Below are positions 7,234 to 14,624 of a stretch of 32,011 nucleotides of DNA, piece after piece (within the stretch, counting starts at the first letter, position 1; every line of letters begins with the position of its first letter). Below the pieces are notes generated by a model. That model was not told where the DNA came from, did not search any database, and was given only the letters and a program-made list of their open reading frames with translations. Position numbers and translations under genes: made by a program. Source of the DNA: Clostridia bacterium (GTDB lineage: Bacteria > Bacillota > Clostridia > Peptostreptococcales > Anaerovoracaceae). The stretch covers positions 1 to 32,011 of the forward strand of contig JAUNMH010000015.1 in the NCBI GenBank assembly GCA_030537495.1, written 5' to 3'.

Positions 7234-7836
7234 TTATTCTTTGCCTACTATTGTTATGTCCTTACCGTCGACTACGATTGCCTGGTGATTGTTGATTGGG
7301 CATAGATTTAGGTCTGAAAAGTCTGCCGTTATCTTTTTGCTAGCTTTCCTGTAGGGCATGGTAAGATAATGGGGGAGGACGTAGAAGTCAATAAGGTTAA
7401 GGCCTGCATCGTCTTCCTGTGAGTAATTCTTTGGCTTCTTGTCCATCTGTTCAATATATGTGATGGTTGGAGCGCATACGATTGCGCCTGCTGATTCGCC
7501 TATCATAAGCTTTCCCTTTGCCAACTCCTGCTTCAGCAGCTTGTCTGTGCCTGTTTTGCGCAGTTGGTCTATGAGGAAGAAAGAATTTCCGCCGGTAAAA
7601 TATATTATGTCTGAGTTCTCGAGGACTTCTTTTGTCGTGGAATAAGTCGCTGTGGAAATGTCGAGTTCTGTTATTTGAGATCCTAATTTTTTGAATAGTT
7701 TTCGGGCTGAGCGGACGTAGCCGGTATAGCCTTCGTGAAGTGAGGCGGTGGGAATGAATGCGACTCTCTTGTTATTAAGTTCTTCTTTTATCAAGCTTCC
7801 CACGTTAGAGAAGTGGGAGCAGAGGAATAGTTTCAT
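7234..7836 (-). CDS. Peptidase E-like (S51 family) serine peptidase
   Basis: The start at 7836 (200 residues, MKLFLCSHFSN) has AGGAG 7 bases upstream and lies 10 bases after the Fic stop; the extra upstream codons are antisense-like to Fic and have no ribosome binding site. Family marks: VAFIPTAS (25-32), IIYFTGGNSFFLIDQLR (77-93), and the nucleophile elbow GESAGAIV (113-120) with Ser115. A possible catalytic His is in LPHYL (about 156). This fold is the class I glutamine amidotransferase-like S51 group (dipeptidase E, cyanophycinase). Co-transcription with the Fic gene is likely. Aspartyl dipeptidase activity is typical of PepE but the substrate here is not proven. Confidence 0.85.
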   Translation of the reverse strand: MKLFLCSHFSNVGSLIKEELNNKRVAFIPTASLHEGYTGYVRSARKLFKKLGSQITELDISTATYSTTKEVLENSDIIYFTGGNSFFLIDQLRKTGTDKLLKQELAKGKLMIGESAGAIVCAPTITYIEQMDKKPKNYSQEDDAGLNLIDFYVLPHYLTMPYRKASKKITADFSDLNLCPINNHQAIVVDGKDITIVGKE

Positions 7837-7846
7837 AGCGAGGCTC

Positions 7847-8452
7847 CTACAGTTCATCCATATTATAGAGATTATAGCCTTCATAATAGTAGCTATGGTC
7901 AATTCCCTTCATATACATATCTCTGTCATCAATCATATCAGTCAGCGCATTTTGCAGTACATATTTGATTTCAATATCCTTTATCGGACTGCGCTCCATC
8001 GCTAGAAGGTAGTCATCTTTGTCTACCTTACTCCAATCAACAACCTTACGTATTTCCTTCTTGAACATCAAGTCGAGCCATATGCGCATACTCCTGCCAT
8101 TGCCTTCTCTAAATGGATGCGCCACGTTCATCTCAACGTACTTCTCAACAATTTCATCAAAACTTGATTGTGGCATTTGTTCGATATGCTTAATTGATGG
8201 TTCAAGATACATTACTGGAACAAATCGAAAATCACCTTTTGCTATATTTACAGTTCTTATAGTTCCGGCAAACTCATAGATTTCACCAAAAAGTGTTCTA
8301 TGAATCTCAGAAAGTGCTTCATAAGAACCTGGGGTCAATTCCTCCAGCTTTCCGCTTTCAAATAGCCACGCTGCTTTTTTCTTGCTGATTTGTTCTTCAA
8401 CTCTAGCAAGCTCAGCAGAGTCAGTTATTCCCAAAATATTATCAAGTGCCAT
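7847..8452 (-). CDS. Fic-family AMP-transferase, class III (C-terminal inhibitory motif)
   Basis: The product is 201 residues with GGAGGA 6 bases before the ATG. The Fic core motif HPFREGNGR is at 112-120 (catalytic His112) with the expected flap region (TIRTVNIAKGDFRF, 64-77). Near the C-terminus SYYYEG (187-192) fits the (S/T)xxxE(G/N) inhibitory motif, whose Glu blocks productive ATP binding. This places the protein in class III, like Neisseria meningitidis Fic, which needs no separate antitoxin. It would transfer AMP to a target protein, and class III enzymes are known to relieve inhibition by auto-AMPylation. The next gene, 10 bases downstream, is peptidase E-like. The target is unknown. 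Confidence 0.9.
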   Translation of the reverse strand: MALDNILGITDSAELARVEEQISKKKAAWLFESGKLEELTPGSYEALSEIHRTLFGEIYEFAGTIRTVNIAKGDFRFVPVMYLEPSIKHIEQMPQSSFDEIVEKYVEMNVAHPFREGNGRSMRIWLDLMFKKEIRKVVDWSKVDKDDYLLAMERSPIKDIEIKYVLQNALTDMIDDRDMYMKGIDHSYYYEGYNLYNMDEL

Positions 8453-8509
8453 TTTCTATCCTCCAGTTTACATACTAATTCATTTAAATGATTAGAAAAA
8501 AGTTTGGTT

Positions 8510-8525
8510 ACCCGTGAGACACAGG
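8510..8525 (-). terminator. Weak terminator candidate after the ATPase gene
   Basis: On the minus strand CCC-T-GTG / CAC-GGG folds into a short bulged stem, and a TTTTTT run follows after 9 bases. The stem is short and the T-run distant, so this is only a suggestion. Confidence 0.25.
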
Positions 8526-8537
8526 GCGTGTTTACAT

Positions 8538-9812
8538 TTAGTTTTTTAGACATCCAATCGGAACAATATATATTCCGTCTTCGCGCCTGTATGCAAAATC
8601 TCCTATTCCCACAATTATCATCATAAAGGATGGGCCTGGCATTTTGTCTGTGTCTATCTTTTTTTCCAGTTTTTTAAGGTTCTCTGCTCCTTCTTCTATA
8701 AGTTTTTGTCCTCCTAGCTTTATTTCAGCGAGACCGTAGTTTCCATTTCTGAGATGAATAACGGTATCACATTCTAACCCTGTTTTATCCCTATAATGGA
8801 GAACAGTTCCGCCAAGAGACTCCGCATAGACTCTTAAGTCTCTAACACACAGTGTTTCGAACAGCAATCCCATAGTGTTCAAATCATTAATCAAATCATT
8901 TGGACCAATACCCAGCGCAGCCGTCGCAATCGATGGATCAATATAGTATCTTGTATCAGCTGATCTGATAGATGTTTTCGAACGAAGATTAGGATTCCAG
9001 GCAGGCATATCCTCAATAACAAAAATCCTTTTTAATGCATTAATATATGATGCCACAGTATCCTCACTCAATGAATCAACATCATTTGCCTGAATATCAT
9101 CTCTAAAGGTTGTATATGCCACCTGTCCACCTTGATTTCTAGCATATGATTTCATTAATCTTTTTACCCTTTCTGGATTCTTATTAACGTTGTCCGCCCT
9201 ATTAATGTCAGATTTCACCACTGCATCATAGTAATCTTCTGCCTGTGAAAGAGCTGGTTTTTCCTTCATTCCTATTGCCTGTGGCCATCCACCTCTACAA
9301 ATCAAGAATGCGATATCTTCGATACTGTATTCACTTATTCCTGTAATTTTATCAGGAGCATCAAACAAAGCTTTTAGACTTACCATACCTGAAGATTCTC
9401 CAGATTCATATAATGACATAGGCCTCATCATCAACCATGTGAACCTTCCTGTGCCAGAGTGAGTAATTTCTTCTGTATCTACTGGAACAGCAGATTCTGT
9501 TAAAAGAAATTGCCCTACTTCACCTCTAGTGTCAACCTCATATCGAGTTGCATCCCATAGTTTTGGAGCAATTTGCCACTCGTCAATTAGTCTTGGCGTC
9601 TCTCCGTTAAGCAATCGTTCTGGTTCAAGCTCCGCCATCTGTATATTGGTAGCCCTTTTTGATGGTTCATCCATTCGCAAAACACTTCCCGCAACCTGCA
9701 TTGCTGTTGTTGTTTTTCCACACCATTTGGGCCCCTCTATTAAAACCGCCCCTTTTGCTTCCAACTTATCTTTTAATATTTCATCTACTATTCGTGCTCT
9801 GTATTCTTTCAT
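8538..9812 (-). CDS. ATP-binding protein, AAA_14 plus DUF4143 type
   Basis: This 424-residue protein has the usual three-part layout. The Walker A motif GPKWCGKT is at 27-34 and a Walker B-like PRLIDEWQ at 73-80. The DUF4143 region (about 190-310) contains NVNKNPERVKRLMKSYARNQG-like helices. The C-terminal part ends in a restriction-endonuclease-like fold with LECDTVIH and YGLAEIKLG (about 352-373), giving the D and ExK residues. The ATG has GAGGTGA 6 bases upstream. Such proteins are very widespread in accessory regions of anaerobes and have no settled function; DNA binding or a mobile/defence link is commonly assumed. It stands alone with its own promoter region, which carries a direct repeat. 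Confidence 0.85.
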   Translation of the reverse strand: MKEYRARIVDEILKDKLEAKGAVLIEGPKWCGKTTTAMQVAGSVLRMDEPSKRATNIQMAELEPERLLNGETPRLIDEWQIAPKLWDATRYEVDTRGEVGQFLLTESAVPVDTEEITHSGTGRFTWLMMRPMSLYESGESSGMVSLKALFDAPDKITGISEYSIEDIAFLICRGGWPQAIGMKEKPALSQAEDYYDAVVKSDINRADNVNKNPERVKRLMKSYARNQGGQVAYTTFRDDIQANDVDSLSEDTVASYINALKRIFVIEDMPAWNPNLRSKTSIRSADTRYYIDPSIATAALGIGPNDLINDLNTMGLLFETLCVRDLRVYAESLGGTVLHYRDKTGLECDTVIHLRNGNYGLAEIKLGGQKLIEEGAENLKKLEKKIDTDKMPGPSFMMIIVGIGDFAYRREDGIYIVPIGCLKN

Positions 9813-9832
9813 TTTATGTCACCTCTAGCACT

Positions 9833-9873
9833 ATTATAAATATTTTTCGGCGTTTTGGCTAATTATTTTTCGG
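9833..9873 (-). promoter_or_regulatory. Promoter region of the ATPase gene with a direct repeat
   Basis: On the minus strand a perfect TATAAT (9833-9838) lies 15-20 bases before the gene's ribosome binding site, but no good -35 is found at 17 bases. Instead CCGAAAAATA occurs twice (9841-9850 and 9864-9873), 23 bases apart start to start, across the -35 zone. This looks like an activator- or autoregulator-dependent promoter (inference). Confidence 0.4.
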
Positions 9874-9885
9874 AGATTTGTCAGA

Positions 9886-10101
9886 TTATTTTATCTGGTT
9901 AATTGCGTTTCGTATCAGTTCTTTTATTGCGCCTTGTTTGCTCTTTTGTGCATCCAGCCATTCAATAATGTCTGAATCAGTATTCTTATTCAGCTTCATT
10001 TTAACTTGAACAGTGTTGTTCTTATCATACTTATCTTGCGCAGCATATTTTATAACTTCTAGCTCTCCTGTTTTTTTCATCATTTTAACTTCAATTTCCA
10101 T
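9886..10101 (-). CDS. Small conserved protein, probably DNA-binding (71 aa)
   Basis: The ATG has AAGGAAGG 8 bases upstream. The sequence VQVKMKLNKNTDSDIIEWL then KQGAIKELIRNAI resembles a ribbon-helix-helix core: a short beta strand with alternating residues (NTVQVKMKLN) followed by two helices. I recall this pattern from hypothetical proteins of Lachnospiraceae and other Clostridia, often on mobile elements. The N-terminal 25 residues are charged. It stands alone 73 bases upstream of the ATPase gene, with its own good promoter (10183-10211) that contains a dyad fit for autoregulation. Function as a transcriptional regulator is inference. Confidence 0.65.
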   Translation of the reverse strand: MEIEVKMMKKTGELEVIKYAAQDKYDKNNTVQVKMKLNKNTDSDIIEWLDAQKSKQGAIKELIRNAINQIK

Positions 10102-10182
10102 TATGTCTACCTTCCTTTCTCTAGAAGCTCTAGCAGGTCTTTTGTTTTCCCTTATCCATTCCTTCCCACTTTCGACAGTATA

Positions 10183-10211
10183 ATTTTATCATAGGTATAC
10201 ACCTGCATCAA
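10183..10211 (-). promoter_or_regulatory. Promoter of the 71-aa gene with an internal dyad
   Basis: TTGATG (10206-10211) and TAAAAT (10183-10188) are 17 bases apart on the minus strand, with a TG one base before the -10. Within the spacer AGGTGTATACCT (10193-10204) is a near-perfect palindrome (5 of 6 pairs), placed where a repressor would block RNA polymerase. The leader is about 75 bases. Confidence 0.6.
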
Positions 10212-10241
10212 CACTATTATATTTTAAACTAAACCCCCGGC

Positions 10242-10607
10242 CGCCCGATTTTCATGGAAATAAGAATTTGGTGGCGGGCAAATGCCTTATATATGAATTT
10301 TTTGAAATAAGTACCGTGAAACGTTTTGGTTTCACGGCCTTTTTTCGTTTATAGGCGCGAATCCGAGCGGGCAAGGCTTCAGGAAGTTGGAGAATGTCCA
10401 GTAGATTTTAAGGCAACTCTCAATTTACTGTAAGTTTATAGCATATTTGACAACAAATTAATGAAAAAGGATTCTCTGGCAAGCCTTTAAGCACAATTTA
10501 GGCCCATAGATGCGTGAAACATAAATGTTTCACGGTACAAATTTTCAAATTTAGAGAAATCAGGCATTTGCCCGCCCGCTTCAGTTAATTTCCACAGGAC
10601 GCGGGCG
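10242..10607. repeat. 366-bp inverted-repeat element with register-perfect arms
   Basis: This stretch has no gene. Left and right arms pair around a single centre (10424.5) with no insertion or deletion over about 95 bases. The pairs are CGCCCG (10242-10247) with 10602-10607, GGAAAT (10256-10261) with 10588-10593, GGCGGGCAAATGCCT (10273-10287) with 10562-10576, and GTACCGTGAAAC (10311-10322) with 10527-10538. Each arm also holds its own hairpin at the inner end. The 175-base centre shows no ORF. It could be a MITE-like element or a long structured RNA. It lies between the 71-aa gene promoter and tRNA-Arg. Confidence 0.7.
10313..10346 (+). terminator. Terminator-like hairpin inside the inverted-repeat element
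   Basis: CCGTGAAAC and GTTTCACGG (10314-10337) form a 9-bp stem with a 6-base loop, followed by CCTTTTTTCG on the plus strand. A matching hairpin without a T-run is at 10513-10535 in the other arm. Confidence 0.55.
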
Positions 10608-10670
10608 CGGATTCAGGTGACATGGAGTAGGAGGCAATCTTCCTGCCGACTCAGCCGATTCAAATCTAAA

Positions 10671-10712
10671 GAAAAAGCCTTTTAACTGTTGCAATTTCAA
10701 CAATTAAAAGGC
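10671..10712 (-). terminator. Strong terminator of the tRNA-Arg transcript
   Basis: On the minus strand, 10 bases after the tRNA, a 15-bp stem (GCCTTTTAATTGTTG with its complement, one G-T pair, 6-base loop) is followed by TTTTTCTTT. Confidence 0.9.
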
Positions 10713-10722
10713 ATACATTGTC

Positions 10723-10798
10723 TGGTGCACCCAGAGGGATTCGAACCCTCGACCAACGCATTCGGAGTGCGCTACTCTATCCCCTGAGCTATGAGTGC
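10723..10798 (-). tRNA. tRNA-Arg (anticodon CCG)
   Basis: A 76-base cloverleaf is present with CCA encoded. The acceptor stem is GCACTCA / TGGGTGC (one G-T pair). The D arm lies in GCTCAGGGGATAGAGT, the anticodon stem is GCGCA / TGCGT with loop CTCCGAA (anticodon CCG, reading CGG), and the T arm is GAGGG-TTCGAAT-CCCTC. It is transcribed on the minus strand toward a strong terminator; the leader on its 5' side contains a long imperfect hairpin. No integrase or attachment duplication is seen beside it. Confidence 0.95.
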
Positions 10799-10813
10799 AT
10801 ATCTATTATTAAC

Positions 10814-10884
10814 CTGACTGCCCAATTGCCTAATCAAAAGTTCAAAGAATCAAGAATCAAAGAGTCAGGCTATTGGACAATCAG
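10814..10884 (-). repeat. Long imperfect hairpin upstream of tRNA-Arg
   Basis: Bases 10814-10831 pair with 10867-10884 in perfect register (14 of 18 Watson-Crick). The loop is about 35 bases and contains repeats of GAATCAA. It lies in the leader of the tRNA transcript, 16 bases from the tRNA 5' end. It could affect processing, or be a short palindromic intergenic repeat. Confidence 0.45.
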
Positions 10885-10935
10885 CCATTTTCAGTTTTAG
10901 TTTATATATCAGCTAGCCAAATTGCTGCCTAACAA

Positions 10936-10971
10936 GTTCTAGCAATTCTAGCAGTTTAAGCAGTTTAAGCA
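10936..10971. repeat. Four tandem 9-nt repeats
   Basis: GTTCTAGCA, ATTCTAGCA, GTTTAAGCA and GTTTAAGCA follow each other without gaps, between the yitT stop codon and the tRNA. The first pair and the second pair differ from each other only in two or three positions. Confidence 0.7.
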
Positions 10972-10992
10972 ATTCGGCGTTCCAATAATATA

Positions 10993-11874
10993 TTAATTAT
11001 CTATACCGCTGAAGCCCTTGCCTTCTCCCCATACAGTATCTACGTGAAGAACAGTAACAAAGGCCTTACGGTCTGTTTCTGCAAGAAATCTCTTAATCAG
11101 AATACTTTCACGAGGAGAGCACATAATAACAAGCTCCTTGTGTTCTTTGCCTGTGTACTCACCAACTACAGTTCTGCTGGATACGCCTCGGTTCAGATTG
11201 TGCATAACATATTCACAAAGTTCCTTGCCCTTATCCGTAATAATGTTAAGCTGAACGATTTTCGTTTCCAGACCATAGATGATGTAGTCTACCATCTTAG
11301 AAACGATGAACTGCGTAACTAATGCATACAAAGCGATGTTTCTACCGAAGATAAATGCCGCAATAACGATGACTATACTGTCGATTAGAAGCAGAATCTT
11401 GCTGATATCAACTTCTGGGAAAAATTTCTTCTTAATAATCTTCGCAATGGATTCCGTTCCGCAAAAAGCGTAACCTCTCCAGAATACAATTCCGCTACAT
11501 GCTCCAGAGAAGACCCCGCAGAAAATAGCTGCCAGAATCAAATCTTTTTCCTCTAGAAGACGGAAATCAAGCTTTTCGAAAATCATTAGAATTGCAGGAT
11601 AAACTATAGATACAAGAAGCACCTTTCTGGCTTCCTTAAATCCCAGCGTAAGACCGACAACAATTAATATTATACCTGCTCCCGCGTAATAACACAATGA
11701 GAAATCTATATCTATAAAAGATTGTATAATTCTTACTATACCTGTAAGTCCCCCGCTAGTAAGTCCATTAGGAATCATAACCGCCGTAGTCGCAAAAGCA
11801 CCGATTGCACATCCAATTACCAGGAACAGATAGTCTAAAATTCTAGTTTTTATCGACACCTTCAACATCTTCAC
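10993..11874 (-). CDS. YitT-family membrane protein (DUF161 plus DUF2179)
   Basis: The product is 293 residues. The N-terminal two thirds hold five or six hydrophobic helices in the YitT pattern: FLVIGCAIGAFATTAVMIPNGLTSGGLTG (helix 1 with the NGLTSGG motif), CYYAGAGIILIVVGLTLGFK, LAAIFCGVFSGACSGIVFWRG, ALYALVTQFIVSKMVDYI. The C-terminal 85 residues form the soluble DUF2179 domain (KIVQLNIIT, ITDKG, ESILIKRFLAETD). Start: a GTG at 11874 (AAAGG 5 bases away) or an ATG at 11868 (AAGGTG 3 bases away) are both possible. The substrate of this family is unknown. It follows the methyltransferase gene by 41 bases and probably shares its transcript. Confidence 0.88.
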   Translation of the reverse strand: MKMLKVSIKTRILDYLFLVIGCAIGAFATTAVMIPNGLTSGGLTGIVRIIQSFIDIDFSLCYYAGAGIILIVVGLTLGFKEARKVLLVSIVYPAILMIFEKLDFRLLEEKDLILAAIFCGVFSGACSGIVFWRGYAFCGTESIAKIIKKKFFPEVDISKILLLIDSIVIVIAAFIFGRNIALYALVTQFIVSKMVDYIIYGLETKIVQLNIITDKGKELCEYVMHNLNRGVSSRTVVGEYTGKEHKELVIMCSPRESILIKRFLAETDRKAFVTVLHVDTVWGEGKGFSGIDN

Positions 11875-11915
11875 CTTAACCTTTCTTTCACTCTATCAAA
11901 GCCTCAATCCAAGCC

Positions 11916-12830
11916 TCAGTCCAGTCTAACCCTTAGCCCTTCCTTTTCCAGCCTTTCCCTAGCCATATCGCAAGCCAGCTGGCTGCTGTCGCAGGCAATA
12001 TATCTTCTGCCAAGCTTGCCCGCTACAACAGGCAGAGTTCCGCTTCCGCAGAAGAAATCTGCGCAGATATCTCCCTCTTCAGTGCAGCACTTAATCATGC
12101 GCTCAATGAGTTTTTCCGGCTTTTGAGTGGCATATCCAGTCCTCTCAGCCGACGTCCTTCCCACCATATCAATGTTCCAGACATCCTTCATATTGACCAT
12201 AGTGTACCAGCCGATTTCGTCCTGAAACTCCTCAACGCCTTTGAAATGATAAGGCTTAAACTGCCTATTGTAGGACTTCTCCTTCTGCACGAAAAACTTA
12301 TATTTGTTAGTTTTGCTATACACAAGTATTGTATCATGTTTTAGGGAAAATCTCTTTTTAGACGCGCCTCCCGACTTGTAGGTCCAGACGATCTCGTTGA
12401 CGAAGCAGTCCGCCCCGAATATCTCGTCCATAATTACCTTAACATAATGAACCGCGTGCCAATCAAGATGCACCCAAATCAAGCCATCGCCAGCAAGCAA
12501 ATCCTTCATCAGAAAGAGCCTTTCACCTAGCATAGCCAGGTACCCACCGAGGCCATTTTTCCACTTGTCAGCATAGGCGTGTATCTTCACCGCCTCGCCA
12601 TCTTCCACAACTCTGGCCTTATAATCAGCCTTTGAGAAAAATGGCGGGTCAATGTAAATCATCTGAATCTTGCCTTTCATATCGCCATTTATCAAAGCTT
12701 TCATAAACTCCTCATTGTCTCCACAATGAAGCAGATTCCCGTCTCCTACGTTAATTACCTTATCTTCTTTTATTTGATATTTTTCTATGCTTTCTGACAT
12801 TACCTTTGCCAGATCCTCTATTAAACTCAT
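11916..12830 (-). CDS. DNA methyltransferase (N6-adenine/N4-cytosine), orphan
   Basis: This is about 304 residues from the ATG at 12830 (GGGGG/AAGAAG purine-rich stretch upstream); a start at 12803 is also possible. The catalytic motif IV DPPF is at 61-64 and the AdoMet-binding motif FCGSGT at 260-265, so the order is IV before I, as in the beta class to which type III Mod subunits belong. TGYATQKPEKLIERMI before the AdoMet motif is characteristic of this class. The first 71 bases overlap the 3' end of the YgiQ gene in another frame, so translation is coupled. No restriction subunit is nearby. Its role is likely solitary methylation (inference). Recognition sequence cannot be read from sequence. 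Confidence 0.88.
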   Translation of the reverse strand: MSLIEDLAKVMSESIEKYQIKEDKVINVGDGNLLHCGDNEEFMKALINGDMKGKIQMIYIDPPFFSKADYKARVVEDGEAVKIHAYADKWKNGLGGYLAMLGERLFLMKDLLAGDGLIWVHLDWHAVHYVKVIMDEIFGADCFVNEIVWTYKSGGASKKRFSLKHDTILVYSKTNKYKFFVQKEKSYNRQFKPYHFKGVEEFQDEIGWYTMVNMKDVWNIDMVGRTSAERTGYATQKPEKLIERMIKCCTEEGDICADFFCGSGTLPVVAGKLGRRYIACDSSQLACDMARERLEKEGLRVRLD

Positions 12831-14622
12831 TCTTCTTACCCCCGCCGCGTCTATCTGACAGCAGAACATCAATAAGATCCTCGCGTCCTGCCTTTTTCAA
12901 AGCTTTGATAACCGTCGCCCTGTTTTCTGGCTTGTTATAGTGTATCAAAGCACGCTGCATCTTCTTCTCTTCCATGTCCTTAGCCACATACACAGGCTTC
13001 ATAGTGAAAGGATCCAGCTCTGTGTAATACATGCAAGTTGCCAGTGTCGCCGGCGTCGGATAGAAGTCCTGAACCTGGTCAGGCACGAAGCCAAATTTCT
13101 TCAAAAACAAGGCTAGCTCAATTGCATCATCCAAGGTGCTCCCAGGATGTGAGCTAATTAAATATGGAATAAGGTACTGCTTAAGTCCCAGTTCCTCATT
13201 GATTTTCTTATATTTTTCCGCAAATTCAAGAAAAACCTTTTTCTCTGGCTTTCTCATATAATAGAGAACCTTGTCCGAAATATGCTCCGGCGCCACCTTT
13301 AGAGTTCCGCTCACGTGATATTTGCAAAGTTCTCTCAGGAATCTGTCATCCTTGTCAGCCATAACATAATCATACCTTATCCCAGACCTGATAAAAACCT
13401 TCTTAATCCCAGGAACTGAGCGCACCGCCCTAAGGACGTCGATGTAGTCGCTGTGGTCCACAATCATGTTTTTACATGGATGCGGATACAGGCAGTCCTT
13501 GTTCTTGCACACGCCGTTTTTCAGTTGCTGCTTACACGCAGGCTTTCTGAAATTAGCCGTTGGGCCGCCAACATCGTGAATATAGCCTTTGAAATCCTTC
13601 TTATGAGTCAGGGCCTCAGCCTCGCGCACTAGGGACTCCTTACTTCTGCTTCTCACCTGTCTTCCCTGGTGGTACGTCAGGGCGCAAAAACTACAGCCTC
13701 CAAAGCACCCTCTACTAGATACCAGACTGAACTTCACCTCTCTGAATGCCGGAATTCCTCCCTCAGCCACGTACATGGGGTGAACCTCATTCTCATATGG
13801 CAATTCATAAATATCGTCTAATTCAGCCTCTTCAAGAGGCGCCTGAGGTTCGTTGACGACTATGTAGGTTTTGTTGTCATATTTTTCAACTAGACGCTTA
13901 CCATTGACGTAGTCGTTACTCCTGTAGCTCATAGCAAAACTTCTAGCGTAGGCCTCCTTAGAAGTACTGATTTCCCCATACTCCGGTAGCTCTACAGTAT
14001 CGGCGTCAGGAAGGTAGCTTCCAGCTCTGTAGCACGTCCCCTTTATCCAGGTAATATCCTTAACCTCGATTCCTGAATTCAAGGCATCAGCCACTTCCAC
14101 AATGACTCTTTCTCCCATTCCGTATATGAGAAGATCCGCCCTGGAATCCAGCAAAATTGAACGTCTCACCTTATTGCTCCAGTAGTCGTAGTGTCCCAAC
14201 CTCCTCAAGCTGGCCTCGATGCCACCAATGATAATTGGAACGTCCTTGTAACATTCTCTAACTCTATTGCAGTAGACGATAACTGCCCTATCCGGCCTCT
14301 CACCGGCCTTTCCGCCCGGGCCGTACTCGTCCACCTTTCTCTTATGCTTAAAAACAGAATAATTGTTAACCATGGAGTCAACTGTTCCGCTGTTAATTAA
14401 AAATCCCAGTCTCGGTCTTCCGAATCTCTTGAAATCCTCAGTGGATTTGTAATCCGGTCTAGCAAGAACTGCCACTTTATACCCCTGAGATTCAAGCAGC
14501 CTGCTTATTATTGCTGTACCAAAAGAGTGATGGTCAACGTAGGCGTCTCCCGTCACTATGACGAAATCCACCTGATCCCATCCTCTATCAATCATATCTT
14601 GTCTGCTTACTGGTAAAAACAA
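12760..14622 (-). CDS. ygiQ: YgiQ-family radical SAM protein
   Basis: The product is 620 residues starting from TTG at 14622, with GGAGG about 7 bases upstream inside the end of the Nudix gene; the stop-to-start gap is 2 bases. The N-terminal domain (DFVIVTGDAYVDHHSFGTAIISR) is the cobalamin-binding-like region of this family. The radical SAM cluster motif is in SSRGCFGGCSFCALTYHQGR (CxxxCxxC). The C-terminal third has PEHISDKVLYYMRKP and the helical DUF3362-type tail ending in a very basic Lys/Arg/Gly-rich stretch, as in YgiQ. The biochemical role of YgiQ is unknown. The gene sits in a run Nudix, ygiQ, methyltransferase, yitT that is probably one transcript. Confidence 0.9.
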   Translation of the reverse strand: MFLPVSRQDMIDRGWDQVDFVIVTGDAYVDHHSFGTAIISRLLESQGYKVAVLARPDYKSTEDFKRFGRPRLGFLINSGTVDSMVNNYSVFKHKRKVDEYGPGGKAGERPDRAVIVYCNRVRECYKDVPIIIGGIEASLRRLGHYDYWSNKVRRSILLDSRADLLIYGMGERVIVEVADALNSGIEVKDITWIKGTCYRAGSYLPDADTVELPEYGEISTSKEAYARSFAMSYRSNDYVNGKRLVEKYDNKTYIVVNEPQAPLEEAELDDIYELPYENEVHPMYVAEGGIPAFREVKFSLVSSRGCFGGCSFCALTYHQGRQVRSRSKESLVREAEALTHKKDFKGYIHDVGGPTANFRKPACKQQLKNGVCKNKDCLYPHPCKNMIVDHSDYIDVLRAVRSVPGIKKVFIRSGIRYDYVMADKDDRFLRELCKYHVSGTLKVAPEHISDKVLYYMRKPEKKVFLEFAEKYKKINEELGLKQYLIPYLISSHPGSTLDDAIELALFLKKFGFVPDQVQDFYPTPATLATCMYYTELDPFTMKPVYVAKDMEEKKMQRALIHYNKPENRATVIKALKKAGREDLIDVLLSDRRGGGKKNEFNRGSGKGNVRKHRKISNKRR

Positions 14623-14624
14623 TC

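Noticed and set aside
10723..10798. tRNA-Arg as the attachment site of an integrated element
   Set aside because: No integrase gene and no duplicated tRNA 3' end were found within the window.
10718..10900. A 60-codon plus-strand frame beginning MSGAPRGIRTLDQRIRSALL
   Set aside because: It is the antisense reading of tRNA-Arg, a common source of false proteins.
10936..10971. CRISPR array
   Set aside because: The repeats are 9 bases, in direct tandem without spacers, and no cas gene is present.
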